Positions 18,132 to 27,532 of a stretch of 64,000 nt of DNA are shown one piece after another. The DNA is taken from the NCBI GenBank assembly GCA_013152205.1, contig JAADGV010000050.1, positions 57,321 through 121,320 on the forward strand, written 5' to 3'. The position numbers and the translations under genes were made by a program. Source of the DNA: Planctomycetota bacterium (GTDB lineage Bacteria > Planctomycetota > Planctomycetia > Pirellulales > Lacipirellulaceae). Numbering within the stretch: the stretch's first letter is position 1; the number at the start of each line of letters is the position of its first letter. The notes under the pieces were generated by a model. The model saw only the letters and a program-made list of their open reading frames with translations. It ran no database searches and was not told where the DNA came from.

Positions 18132-19127
18132 TTACAGAACTGCTTGTGAGAACGAAACTACCGTTGCTTCGCCGGAGTTGCTTTCTAGTTTTTTTCCTAA
18201 TTCGTTCGAGCCGCGGCGCACCATCGCCAAGGCAAACGGTGCGTCGAATTTCGGTGACCAACAGGCGGAGGTGATCGTTCCGACTTCCTTTTCTCCCTCG
18301 GCAACTTTGGTGCCTGGCGAAGGGATTGCCTTGCCCGTAAATTGCAGCCCGACGATCTGTTTGTTCACATGCCCCAATGCATCAATGCGTGCAATCGTTT
18401 CCTGACCTAAGTAGCAACCTTTGTTAAAATTGATTGCCTGCGTGTTGCGATCGACCTCTTGGGGAAGATTCGAACTATCAAAATCGACGCCAAACAGCGG
18501 CAAGCCCGACTCTATGCGGATTGCTGTCCATACAGGCTCGGCAATACGATTCGCGGCAGACCTGCCGAGTGAATCAGTAAGTTGCTCGACAGAATCGTTA
18601 GGGCAACGTAGCAAAAATCCCTGCGGCCAAACGAGATCGAATCGCACAACAACCCCAGTAACTTTGCCGGCAGCATACGGATTACTTTGCCACGAACGCT
18701 GTAGCTCCACGACTTTCGTTGCTGCCACTTCAGCAATCGCTTGATTTGCTTTGGGACCGAGGATCGCCAACCAAGCAGATTGCTGCGAATCATCTTGTAA
18801 TTGAATATCCTCTCGAATCACATACCGCTCGAGATGACCAACGATTTGCTCTGCCTGATTCGGTACGGTCAGCAGAACAATCTCATCTTCTCGTAGCATG
18901 ACGAACGTATGAGCAACAATCTTTCCATTCACATCAGTAAAAAAAGCTTCGCAGCCCTCGCCCGTACTAAGTTTGTGTATCTCGTTAGTACACATATTGT
19001 GCAAAAAACTGGCCCGATCTTTGCCTTGGACGCTGATCGTGGTCCAGTTTTCTAATTGAACAAAGCCGCAACCCGAGGTTGCCGACTGGTATTGAGCAAG
19101 AAAATCTTCGTCAGGATGGTTCGGCAT
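18132..19127 (-). CDS. ygfZ: YgfZ/GcvT-type folate-binding protein
   Basis: KGCYLGQETIARIDALGHVNKQIVGLQF signature; DRASFLHNMCTNEI. Confidence 0.88.
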   Translation of the reverse strand: MPNHPDEDFLAQYQSATSGCGFVQLENWTTISVQGKDRASFLHNMCTNEIHKLSTGEGCEAFFTDVNGKIVAHTFVMLREDEIVLLTVPNQAEQIVGHLERYVIREDIQLQDDSQQSAWLAILGPKANQAIAEVAATKVVELQRSWQSNPYAAGKVTGVVVRFDLVWPQGFLLRCPNDSVEQLTDSLGRSAANRIAEPVWTAIRIESGLPLFGVDFDSSNLPQEVDRNTQAINFNKGCYLGQETIARIDALGHVNKQIVGLQFTGKAIPSPGTKVAEGEKEVGTITSACWSPKFDAPFALAMVRRGSNELGKKLESNSGEATVVSFSQAVL

Positions 19128-19246
19128 GGTGATGCTCGGTTATTTGGCTCTTCGGGAACAAAATTAGTAGCCGGCTTCCTAAAAAAGCTACCGATAAACC
19201 CGTAAAATCTTGTTTTCGTGACACAAGTTTCTGAAAGAAGAAACCG

Positions 19247-19345
19247 CTAATCAGCGCTAATAATCGCTAATCTCATTTCTGTTTTTCGCATCTCGTTCAC
19301 CTATTAGCGTGTATTAGCGCTGATTAGCGGTTCCCTCTTTTTGTT
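19247..19345. repeat. Family C hairpin repeat (ccgctaatcagcgctaata)
   Basis: aaccgctaatcagcgctaataatcgctaat ... attagcgtgtattagcgctgattagcggtt. Confidence 0.85.
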
Positions 19346-19418
19346 TGCGGCCAAAGGCTGCGCTGTGTTCATCTGTGGCTAACTCTTCCGTACTTTCGCA
19401 ATCCCTAGTTGCAACAGG

Positions 19419-20648
19419 CTATTTGGCAATCGCTTTGAATTGTGGCAACAATAGTTGGGCCTCGTCTAAAACAATACAGTGTTCGTGGCTTCGAGAGAGG
19501 CGCGCCAATTCTTCGCCTTCTACTAGAGGGGCCATCCCTAGACTTTCGACGATCTCTGGTGCAAGTTTGCTTCGCAAGTAAACTGCTCCTCGCTGTAAAG
19601 CGCGGCAGAGCAGCATTGCGGGCCAACTGTCGGGCAAACGATCTCGCATCAATTCACGTTCAATGGTCTCGACCCCTTCATTCCCAGCCAATCGGCTGAG
19701 CGAACCGCCGGGAGTATCGGTAATCTCGGTCCAAATTACCAGCACCCCGCCAACGTCGAGCGCAGGTTCTGTTAATTCAAGAACGCGGCCAACATTTTGC
19801 CACGTTTGTTGACTTGCATCGCCGTTGATCGTAGCAACGACAAGGTCGCCACAGCCATCAATCGACTGAGCCCAAATCTCGCGGTACTTGGCCGACGCCG
19901 CCTTGGCCACCGCTGCCGGCTCTCCTGCAAACAGAGCGGCAACCTCGCCTGTTGGGTTAGGCACAATCTGCACGGTAAGCCCCACCCCCAACATCCAACC
20001 CGCCTCGTTGATTTCGTTCTGACGCTCTGCGTTGATCACCTTTGAGTCTGCTGCGATCGGCGCACGATAACGGTCGATCGCTTCTCGATCGGAGAATAAC
20101 GGAAACAAGCCGCTGAAGCTGGGGTACGCTTGCTCTGCCGACGATGTTGGCTTGCACAACCCAATCGATACGACGAGATCCGCGTCGCAAAGCTCGCGAC
20201 TGAGCCGCAGCGGCTGCCCAGATCGGTTTACTCCCAATAGGGTGGTGCCTAATTCTTCGTCGGGGTTGTGAATCGCAAGCGAGATTTCCTCGTCGCTAGC
20301 GAGGCTTTTCAAATCGTCACACAACTCTGTATGTTTCGAGAATTCACTCGATAGCAACAAAGTAACCAACGACCGTTCTACCTCAGCATCCTGCAGGGCA
20401 GCCAAGATGCCTGCGATACACTGGCGCCCTTGAGGGACTCCGTACTCGAGGGCGATCACAGCGCGATCTCCGGGGACCGTCGCGCTGGCTAGAGGCGGAA
20501 AGTTCAATGGTTCGCCCAAAGCTGTTCGCAAATCGGCGGCTAATCGGGTGCTTGGAATCGCTGGGTGAGCCGCTGGGCGAATGCGGGTGACTTGGGTCGA
20601 CTCGAGCGTGCAGGCGTCGCCTTCGCCAAAGTTTAGTGTGGTCGGCAT
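19419..20648 (-). CDS. LarA/DUF2088-like (nickel-dependent lactate racemase fold) protein
   Basis: PGDRAVIALEYGVPQGRQCIAGILAAL N-terminus and overall length; moderate recognition. Confidence 0.55.
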   Translation of the reverse strand: MPTTLNFGEGDACTLESTQVTRIRPAAHPAIPSTRLAADLRTALGEPLNFPPLASATVPGDRAVIALEYGVPQGRQCIAGILAALQDAEVERSLVTLLLSSEFSKHTELCDDLKSLASDEEISLAIHNPDEELGTTLLGVNRSGQPLRLSRELCDADLVVSIGLCKPTSSAEQAYPSFSGLFPLFSDREAIDRYRAPIAADSKVINAERQNEINEAGWMLGVGLTVQIVPNPTGEVAALFAGEPAAVAKAASAKYREIWAQSIDGCGDLVVATINGDASQQTWQNVGRVLELTEPALDVGGVLVIWTEITDTPGGSLSRLAGNEGVETIERELMRDRLPDSWPAMLLCRALQRGAVYLRSKLAPEIVESLGMAPLVEGEELARLSRSHEHCIVLDEAQLLLPQFKAIAK

Positions 20649-20866
20649 AAATTGGGCAATTGTTGTAGTCTGTAGGATCGTAAAGACGTGGTGATATTTA
20701 TTGAACGGGCTTTGCCGCCTTATTTTCTTCTGGTATTTTTATGGCTGCGTACGCTCGGCTGACTTTGCCCATATTGGCGCAGTCTGTTGCACGTTGGTCA
20801 AGTGGGCTATTACTGATACCTTCAAATCCGCTGCCCCTCCATTTTATTTGCAGGCGAAACTAATCG

Positions 20867-23311
20867 ATGGCTACCCGCCACCCCCCCCTACCCTTGTGTG
20901 CTATTTGCTTGTTTTTCTCGGCCATAGCGATGCTGTCGTCCGGTTGCAGCAATTCTTCCTCGCCATCTCTGCCGGTGCAGAAAACCGATTCCGGCTTGAG
21001 TGCCGACAAGCTTCTCGAAAAAATGCAGGCGGTGTACCGCGAGGCGAAGACTTACTCAGACAATTCCACCTTCGTTCAGCAAACCGTGCTACGTAGCGAA
21101 GGGGTCGAGCGTGAGACGCCGTTTCACCAAGTGTCGTTGGTTTTCGAACGGCCCAACAAGATGCGGTTTACCTTCCAGAAAACCCGGCCGAATGCGCCTG
21201 GCACCGACAATTACGATGTCGCCAGCGATGGGCTGCGAGTCCGATCACATGCCAGCGAGCTTCCTGAACAAGTCCACGAGGCGATCGCCCCGCTCGAACT
21301 CACGCCAGATAACTTCATCCCCGAGCCTGAGATGCGTTCGGCCATCTTCGAGGTCTCGTTGGAGAATGTTTGCCCCCAGTTGCCGATGCTGTTCGCAGGT
21401 GGCCATTTTTTCCCTAACGATAGTAACCCTACTTTGCTCGGCGAGCAAAAACTGGGCGAGGCGAATTGCTACCGTGTTGGCCTCAACAGCGATGCCGGGC
21501 GTCGTGTACTGTGGATTGACGACAAGACGTTCGCATTGCGGCGAATGGAATTGCCCCTCGACGGCCAACGTGCCCTTCTCGACCCTCGCGGCTTGTATTC
21601 GAAGATGGCGATTTGGATCGACTTCGAGAACATTCAATTCGATGCAGAAATCAGCGGCGAGACCTTTGTGCTTGAAGTGCCCGAAGGTAGTCGTCGAGTT
21701 CGTCGGCTGATCGCCCCACCCCCGCCTGGGCCTTCGCCTGCCCTTGGCCAACCGGTGGGAGAACTGACCTTCACCACATTGGAAGGCGAAGAACTGACCT
21801 CCGCAGACTTGGCCGAAAAAATCGTAGTATTCGATTTTTGGTATACCGGATGCCCGCCGTGCAAAATGCAAACGCCGACCGTCGAAAAGGTCTACCAAAA
21901 TTTTAGCGAAAACGCCGAGGTTGCCTTTTATGCTGTCAGCACGGACGCTCCGCGTGTCTCAAACGACGTGGTTGCTAAAACCATGAAATCGTGGGGAGGC
22001 AGCATGCCTGTGATTAGAGATAGCAGCGACTCGGGCTATAATCTGCTCAACGTACGTGTCACCCCAACCACGGTTTTAATTAGTCGTGATGGTCGGCTGC
22101 AAATGTTCCAGCCGGGGGCGCACCTCGATCCGGCACCTCTTACCAAAGCCATTCAAGATTTGGTCGATGGCGAAGATTTGGCTGCAAATGCCATTGCCAC
22201 GCATCAACAACGGGTTGAAGAATACGAACAAGCCCTGGAAGCAGCTACGATTAAAGATTCGATCGTCGAAATCAAGGTTGCTCGTCCCGAAGTGCCAGCT
22301 CAACAACTTCCAGAGAATCTTCAGCTAAAACAAGTTTGGCAAAGCACTGCCGACATCTTGAAGCAGCCAGGCGATGTGTTAGCCATTGCGTCAGAATCAG
22401 ACACCTCGGCTCGGGTACTTGTTCTTGATCGCGGCAAAGAAATTGTCGAGCTGCAATCGGATGGCACGCAGGTCGCCCGACATCCGCTGCCAGAACATGG
22501 CGAGCAGGCCAACGGGTTTTTACGTTCAACCGTCGATGGCGAAGGCCGGCGCTGGTATCTGGCCAGTGGCGTGGGTTGGCAAAAGGTCTATGTGTGGGAC
22601 GAGCAATGGCAGTCGACGTTGACGTTCCCCGATGAGCCGCATTCAGGGATTGGCGATGTGATGCTTGCCGATCTAAATGGCACCGGTTTGCCTGTGATGT
22701 ACGTCGGCTACTGGGGAGGCTTAGGCATCCACGGTGGGGCCCTCGATGGTCGACGACTTTGGGCAAATCGCCGCCTAGATCATGTTCTGCAAATCGTGGC
22801 GGGGCCTACCAACGCAGAAAAGCAACGACCTGCCTTGTGTACCAGCACACGGGGCACCGTCATGAAATTAACGGCCGAGGGCAAACCGATCGAGGAGTTG
22901 GATATCTCTGGACGCTCGCTGATGTATGTCGCTTTTGACCAGGGGACCGAGGAGCAACCGCCGAGTTACTGCGGCTTGGCAATCGGACAGGTTGGACAGT
23001 ACACGGCTGTCGGGTTTGATTCCACGGGCGAAATCTTATGGAGCTACGACCTCCCTCGGGGTGAGTACGTGCATCAAATCCCACGAATTCAATCTGTTCG
23101 CCTACCGGGCACCGATGTCCACTGGCAAATTGCCGCAGCAGATGGTTCGATCCATTGGCTGACCGAGACGGGCAAACTGGTCGACCAATTCAAGGTCGGC
23201 GAAACTCTTACGGGATTGGCCATTAGCCAAAACGGCGAGACTACTCTACTCTGGGTAGCAACCAACAACCACTTAACCGCCTGGGCAATCGGCCCAAATA
23301 CCGAGCGGTAA
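20867..23311 (+). CDS. Lipoprotein with TlpA-like thioredoxin domain and C-terminal beta-propeller-like region
   Basis: Lipobox-like LSSGCSN; FDFWYTGCPPCKMQTPTVEKVY thioredoxin CPPC motif; long C-terminal repeat-like region. Confidence 0.75.
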   Translation: MATRHPPLPLCAICLFFSAIAMLSSGCSNSSSPSLPVQKTDSGLSADKLLEKMQAVYREAKTYSDNSTFVQQTVLRSEGVERETPFHQVSLVFERPNKMRFTFQKTRPNAPGTDNYDVASDGLRVRSHASELPEQVHEAIAPLELTPDNFIPEPEMRSAIFEVSLENVCPQLPMLFAGGHFFPNDSNPTLLGEQKLGEANCYRVGLNSDAGRRVLWIDDKTFALRRMELPLDGQRALLDPRGLYSKMAIWIDFENIQFDAEISGETFVLEVPEGSRRVRRLIAPPPPGPSPALGQPVGELTFTTLEGEELTSADLAEKIVVFDFWYTGCPPCKMQTPTVEKVYQNFSENAEVAFYAVSTDAPRVSNDVVAKTMKSWGGSMPVIRDSSDSGYNLLNVRVTPTTVLISRDGRLQMFQPGAHLDPAPLTKAIQDLVDGEDLAANAIATHQQRVEEYEQALEAATIKDSIVEIKVARPEVPAQQLPENLQLKQVWQSTADILKQPGDVLAIASESDTSARVLVLDRGKEIVELQSDGTQVARHPLPEHGEQANGFLRSTVDGEGRRWYLASGVGWQKVYVWDEQWQSTLTFPDEPHSGIGDVMLADLNGTGLPVMYVGYWGGLGIHGGALDGRRLWANRRLDHVLQIVAGPTNAEKQRPALCTSTRGTVMKLTAEGKPIEELDISGRSLMYVAFDQGTEEQPPSYCGLAIGQVGQYTAVGFDSTGEILWSYDLPRGEYVHQIPRIQSVRLPGTDVHWQIAAADGSIHWLTETGKLVDQFKVGETLTGLAISQNGETTLLWVATNNHLTAWAIGPNTER

Positions 23312-23346
23312 CGACTTTTACAATACAGCGAGAGGGATCAATACTC

Positions 23347-24747
23347 ATGGCTATTTCTTCGGAACAAATGACCCAATGGTGCCAAACCATGCTAGCCGGT
23401 CGTGCTGCGGCCCCCGAGCTAGAACTGGTCGACTATTTAGAAGCGATTCCTCGGCTAGATTCGCTGGCGGATTTGCCGTCGGGCACGCGTGTCGTTATCC
23501 GAGGCGATGTCGACGCCAAGCCGGGTGCCCAGATTGGCGAGGGCGACATCCGGCTTCGCTCGATGGTCGATACGCTGAGCTATGGCCGAGAACGTGGCTG
23601 GAAGCAGATCGTCTTCGGCCACATTGGCCGCAAACCCGAGGGCACCTTAGACAAGGTTGCCACTCGCCTTGGTGAACTTCTAGAGTGCGAAGTCTCGCTA
23701 ATTACTGATTGGCTCGATGAAGAAACGATGACCATCTCAGCCGCAACGGCTGCGCAGATCGAATCGGCAGATCCTGGTGCCGTGATCGTGCTCGACAATA
23801 CCCGACGCTACGACATCGAGCGCGTCCTCTGGAAGGCCTCAGCCGAGGACATTCCCCAACTAGCAGAAAAGCTTGCGAAGTTTGCCAACGAGTTCGCTGA
23901 GAAGATTGCCAACGTCTATATCCATGAAGCCCTGTCGGCGGGCAGTATGGACGCTTCCAGCACCATCGTCCCGGCAGCCATGGAGCGTGTCGCCCTGGGG
24001 CAGTACGAAGCGAGCGAATTCGATGGGCCCATGCGAAAATGCTTGGAAACCCAACTCGTCGTATTTAGTGGTCTGAAGATCGACAAGCTCGATGACCTGG
24101 AAGTGATGATCAATCGCGGAACAATCCGCCACGTCTTTGCCGCAGGTTCGTTGGCAATGGCCTTAAAAAAGGCAATCGGCGAAATCGACGGCAAGCCGTG
24201 CTGCCTGGGCTTGGCTGAAGATCCTTCACATGCCGACAAGCCATACTATATCCCTGCGGAGCGTATCGAGCAGGCAAAGCAGATGGTCGCTAATGGTCGC
24301 GAAAAGGGGATTGAGTTCGTTGTCCCCATCGATTCGGTTATCGAAGATGGGTCGGTCGTCGATCAACTCGCGCCCGATCAACAGCAGTTCGACATCGGCC
24401 CAAAATCGAGCGAACTATTTGAAGAGCGAGTGGGTGCCTTCCTAGCCACCAACCCCAAGGGAGCGGTCGCATTCCACAACGGCGTTTTCGGTATGTTTGA
24501 AGACCCAAGGTTCGAAGCCGGAACCAAACGGTTTATCTCACAGTTAAAACGGATGACCGAGGCTGGGGTCGAGGTCTTTGTCGGCGGCGGCGAAGGCGGG
24601 AAGGCTCTTGAAAGATATGGCCAACCCGATTGGGTAACGCACGTCTTCACCGCGGGCGGCACCGTATTGAATGCTCTCGGCGGCGAACCCGTCCCCTACT
24701 TGGCTGCCCTACGAGCAGCGGCTCAGCGCCCGGTTGCTCAGGTCTAA
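23347..24747 (+). CDS. Phosphoglycerate kinase homologue (divergent)
   Basis: RVVIRGDVDAKPGAQIGEGDIRLRSM, FGHIGRKPEGTL, SGLKIDKLDDL, FHNGVFGMFEDPRFEAGTK, VGGGEGGKAL follow the PGK motif order. Confidence 0.8.
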   Translation: MAISSEQMTQWCQTMLAGRAAAPELELVDYLEAIPRLDSLADLPSGTRVVIRGDVDAKPGAQIGEGDIRLRSMVDTLSYGRERGWKQIVFGHIGRKPEGTLDKVATRLGELLECEVSLITDWLDEETMTISAATAAQIESADPGAVIVLDNTRRYDIERVLWKASAEDIPQLAEKLAKFANEFAEKIANVYIHEALSAGSMDASSTIVPAAMERVALGQYEASEFDGPMRKCLETQLVVFSGLKIDKLDDLEVMINRGTIRHVFAAGSLAMALKKAIGEIDGKPCCLGLAEDPSHADKPYYIPAERIEQAKQMVANGREKGIEFVVPIDSVIEDGSVVDQLAPDQQQFDIGPKSSELFEERVGAFLATNPKGAVAFHNGVFGMFEDPRFEAGTKRFISQLKRMTEAGVEVFVGGGEGGKALERYGQPDWVTHVFTAGGTVLNALGGEPVPYLAALRAAAQRPVAQV

Positions 24748-24754
24748 AATCGCT

Positions 24755-24815
24755 ATGGGAGGCACACTTGTCTCCTGGCTCCCTGGACCACGTGGCGGTC
24801 CGGCTACTCTCGAAA
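24755..24815. repeat. Family F hairpin repeat, inverted copy
   Basis: ggaggcacacttgtctcctggctccctggaccacgtggcggtccggctac. Confidence 0.6.
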
Positions 24816-25116
24816 ACGGCGTGATTTGGTGCAAACGGGCCCCTCTGCGGCTCTCCGAATCGGCCTTGCGCCGTCGCAATCGTTACGAACACGATACCCG
24901 GACTCCTCGAGGAAAACACCGTTGGTAATTTCATGAATCGCGTCAAGCGTTTATGAGCAACTCGTCGATAGCCTTGATATCCAAATGAGAGTTAGCCGCA
25001 AGCTTTTGGAACGCGCGTTATTACTTCGCCCGGCACACCCACCTAAGTATGTGCGAGCGAGACGCCAACCACACAATCGCGGCACTGTGTTTCCCCCCCC
25101 ATTAAGGAGCCTCCCG

Positions 25117-25665
25117 ATGAAAAATCACCTTCTTCTGTCGACGCTGGGCCTGAGCGTTGCTATCGTCCTGAGCAGTGCTTCGAACGCAAATGCGTTCTTT
25201 GGCATGCTTGGCGGCTGTGGCGCTGAGCCTAGCTGTGGATGTGCCGACGACTGTTGCGAGCCAAGCTGCGGCGTTGCCGACGCTTGCTGCGATCCTTGTG
25301 CCGACTCGTGCTGCCCCACCAAGAAGCGTTGTGGCCTGTTCGCCAAGTTGCGTGCCCGTCACGCTGCCCGTAAAGCTTGCTGTGAGCCAAGCTGTGGATG
25401 TGCAGACGACTGCTGCGAGCCAAGCTGTGGTGCAGCCGACGCTTGCTGCGAACCTTCCTGCGGAGTTGCCGACGCGTGCTGCGACCCTTGTGCCGATACT
25501 TGCTGCAAGAAGAAGCGTTGCGGCCTGTTCGCCAAGTTGCGTGCTCGTCACGCTGCCCGCAAAGCTTGCTGTGAGCCAAGCTGTGGATGTGCAGACGACT
25601 GCTGCGAGCCAAGCTGTGGTGCAGCCGACGCTTGCTGCGAGCCTTCCTGCGGTTGCGCTGGCTAA
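25117..25665 (+). CDS. Secreted Cys-rich repeat protein (CCEPSCGCADDCCEPSCG repeats)
   Basis: Signal peptide MKNHLLLSTLGLSVAIVLSSASNANA; about 63-aa repeat unit including KKRCGLFAKLRARHAARKAC. Confidence 0.85.
   Translation: MKNHLLLSTLGLSVAIVLSSASNANAFFGMLGGCGAEPSCGCADDCCEPSCGVADACCDPCADSCCPTKKRCGLFAKLRARHAARKACCEPSCGCADDCCEPSCGAADACCEPSCGVADACCDPCADTCCKKKRCGLFAKLRARHAARKACCEPSCGCADDCCEPSCGAADACCEPSCGCAG
25330..25660 (+). repeat. 189-bp-period intragenic tandem repeat
   Basis: tgtgagccaagctgtggatgtgcagacgactgctgcgagcc occurs at 25381 and 25570 (period 189 bp = 63 codons). Confidence 0.9.
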
Positions 25666-25712
25666 CTTAAAGCCTAGCAAATCGTCAGGGCATCAGCCCT
25701 AAGAAGTAACAC

Positions 25713-25751
25713 AAAAGCGACCTCTTGCACTTGCAAGGGGTCGCTTTTTTT
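25713..25751 (+). terminator. Rho-independent terminator of the Cys-rich gene
   Basis: AAGCGACCTCTTGCA-ct-TGCAAGGGGTCGCTT then T run. Confidence 0.9.
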
Positions 25752-25769
25752 ACGCGCTAACCAAGTCCC

Positions 25770-25865
25770 CTTGCTAGCCGCAGGCGGAAGCCGCGGTCGA
25801 ATCTGAAAAAACCGCAGCTTCCGCCCGCGGCTACTACAGAATCAGCGACTTTGCAATCGTCCTGC
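25770..25865. repeat. Family D hairpin repeat, copy 2
   Basis: gctagccgcaggcggaagccgcggtcgaatctgaaaaaaccgcagcttccgcccgcggctac plus 3' tail agaatcagcgactttgcaatcgtcc. Confidence 0.85.
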
Positions 25866-25993
25866 AATCAGTTTTCCAAAAGCTGGACACAGCGACCGCT
25901 CTACGAGACAATGAACAGCACGTTTATTGGTCTTCACCATTGGCAGGTGTCGATCCGCAGTAGTCTCTTTTCGGAACAGAACGAGGCACAAAG

Positions 25994-27523
25994 ATGAATC
26001 TACGGCATCGATCTACATTTTGGTGGCCTGCTATTGGCCCTCTGGGCACGGTTCTCTTGCTGGTTGTGCTTGCCATTGCCCCTCAGGCGAACGCAGAAAC
26101 AGGCCCACAAAGTGGCACACCGGGCGGTTCTCAAGGCGGAGCGGCACAGGCCGACTTTGATTCGCTCATCGATCTCATTCAATCAACCGTCGCCTTCGAC
26201 TCCTGGGCAGAGAATGGGACGGGGGAAGGGGAAATCTCTCCCTTTGCCATCAACGGCGTTTTCGTCGATGCGACTGGCACCCTCAAGTTCTCCCCACGCC
26301 ATCTAACGAAAACTTCGCTAGAAAAAATTGCTCGCACCCCAGCTCTCAAATCGGCAAACGACGATGTACGACAATCCTCACCGCTACGATTTGTCTCGCT
26401 ATCGCGTCTCGAAGCAACGATTGCCAACCGACGCCAGCGGGGCGAGTCGCTTTCGCTCGAAATGCTAACGCTCGCAGGTCTGCAACGCATACAGTTCGTC
26501 ATCGCTTACCCCGAAACAGGAGACCTCGTGCTTGCTGGCCCCGCAGGCAATTGGCAAATCCTACCCGATGGAAAAATACTGAGTGTCGAGACGCGTCAGC
26601 CCGTAGTTCGACTTGACGACTTGCTCACACTCTGGCGGCGGCAATACTCTCGTGGGAACACAGGGTTCGGTTGTTCGATCACACCCCGGCAGGAAGCGCT
26701 GGCGCGGACTCAAAAATTTGTTCGTGCAAGTAACTCAAAACCTCTTGAACCGAGCCAGCGGAAAAAGTGGCTTCGCGACCTTCGCAATTGCCTCGGCAAG
26801 CAAGAGGTGGAGTTCTTTGGCATCTCGGCGGATTCCCACGTTGCTAAGACGCTCCTGTTTGCCGACTATCACATGAAACTCATCGGCATGGGAATCGCAG
26901 ACCGTGTCGAGGGTGTAGAAAGCTACCTCGATACGGTTCAACTCTTGCCCAACGGCCAAGCCCCACCGATGGCGGTGCTACGCTGGTGGTTTGCTATGAA
27001 TTATGAGCCAGTCGAGGCCTCGACAGACCGAACGATCTTTCGGCTGAGTGGCCAAGGGGTGAAAGTTCTCAGCGAGAACGAGCTATTGGCCGCCAGAGGG
27101 CAGCGCGTTCATACGGGGCAATCGAACGAACTCAACAGACGATTTGCCTTGTCGTTTACCACTCAGTTCGAGCAGATTTGCCAACGTCATCCGATCTATG
27201 GCGAGTTACGAAACGTGTTCGACTTGGCCTTTGCACTGGCACTCATCCGGCACGAAAATCTGGCCGAAAAAGTTGGCTGGCAACCAACGATTTTCGCCAA
27301 CGACGAGCAGCTACCTCTGCCAACGGTGAAAGTGCCGCGCGAGGTCGATACGGTCATCAACCATCGAGTGCTGAAAGGCCGGCACATTGTTGCTGGCATA
27401 AGCGGCGGTGTGTGGATGGACGCACGCGGTTCGCTTGAAGTTCGTGTTGCTAACGCCGCCAACACTTCGCAGCTTCCGGCAGCGCCGCCCAAACCAACCA
27501 AAGAGCAATGGTGGTGGGATTAG
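25994..27523 (+). CDS. DUF1598-like secreted planctomycete protein
   Basis: NTGFGCSITPRQEALARTQKF, KQEVEFFGISADSHVAKTLLFADYHMKLIGMGIADRVEGVESYL resemble DUF1598. Confidence 0.65.
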   Translation: MNLRHRSTFWWPAIGPLGTVLLLVVLAIAPQANAETGPQSGTPGGSQGGAAQADFDSLIDLIQSTVAFDSWAENGTGEGEISPFAINGVFVDATGTLKFSPRHLTKTSLEKIARTPALKSANDDVRQSSPLRFVSLSRLEATIANRRQRGESLSLEMLTLAGLQRIQFVIAYPETGDLVLAGPAGNWQILPDGKILSVETRQPVVRLDDLLTLWRRQYSRGNTGFGCSITPRQEALARTQKFVRASNSKPLEPSQRKKWLRDLRNCLGKQEVEFFGISADSHVAKTLLFADYHMKLIGMGIADRVEGVESYLDTVQLLPNGQAPPMAVLRWWFAMNYEPVEASTDRTIFRLSGQGVKVLSENELLAARGQRVHTGQSNELNRRFALSFTTQFEQICQRHPIYGELRNVFDLAFALALIRHENLAEKVGWQPTIFANDEQLPLPTVKVPREVDTVINHRVLKGRHIVAGISGGVWMDARGSLEVRVANAANTSQLPAAPPKPTKEQWWWD

Positions 27524-27532
27524 AGCTACTCC

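Noticed and set aside
25117-25665. Repeats as a CRISPR array
   Set aside because: Repeats are in-frame codons of a signal-peptide-bearing Cys-rich ORF with a 189-bp period, not short repeats with unique spacers. No CRISPR array seen anywhere in the window.
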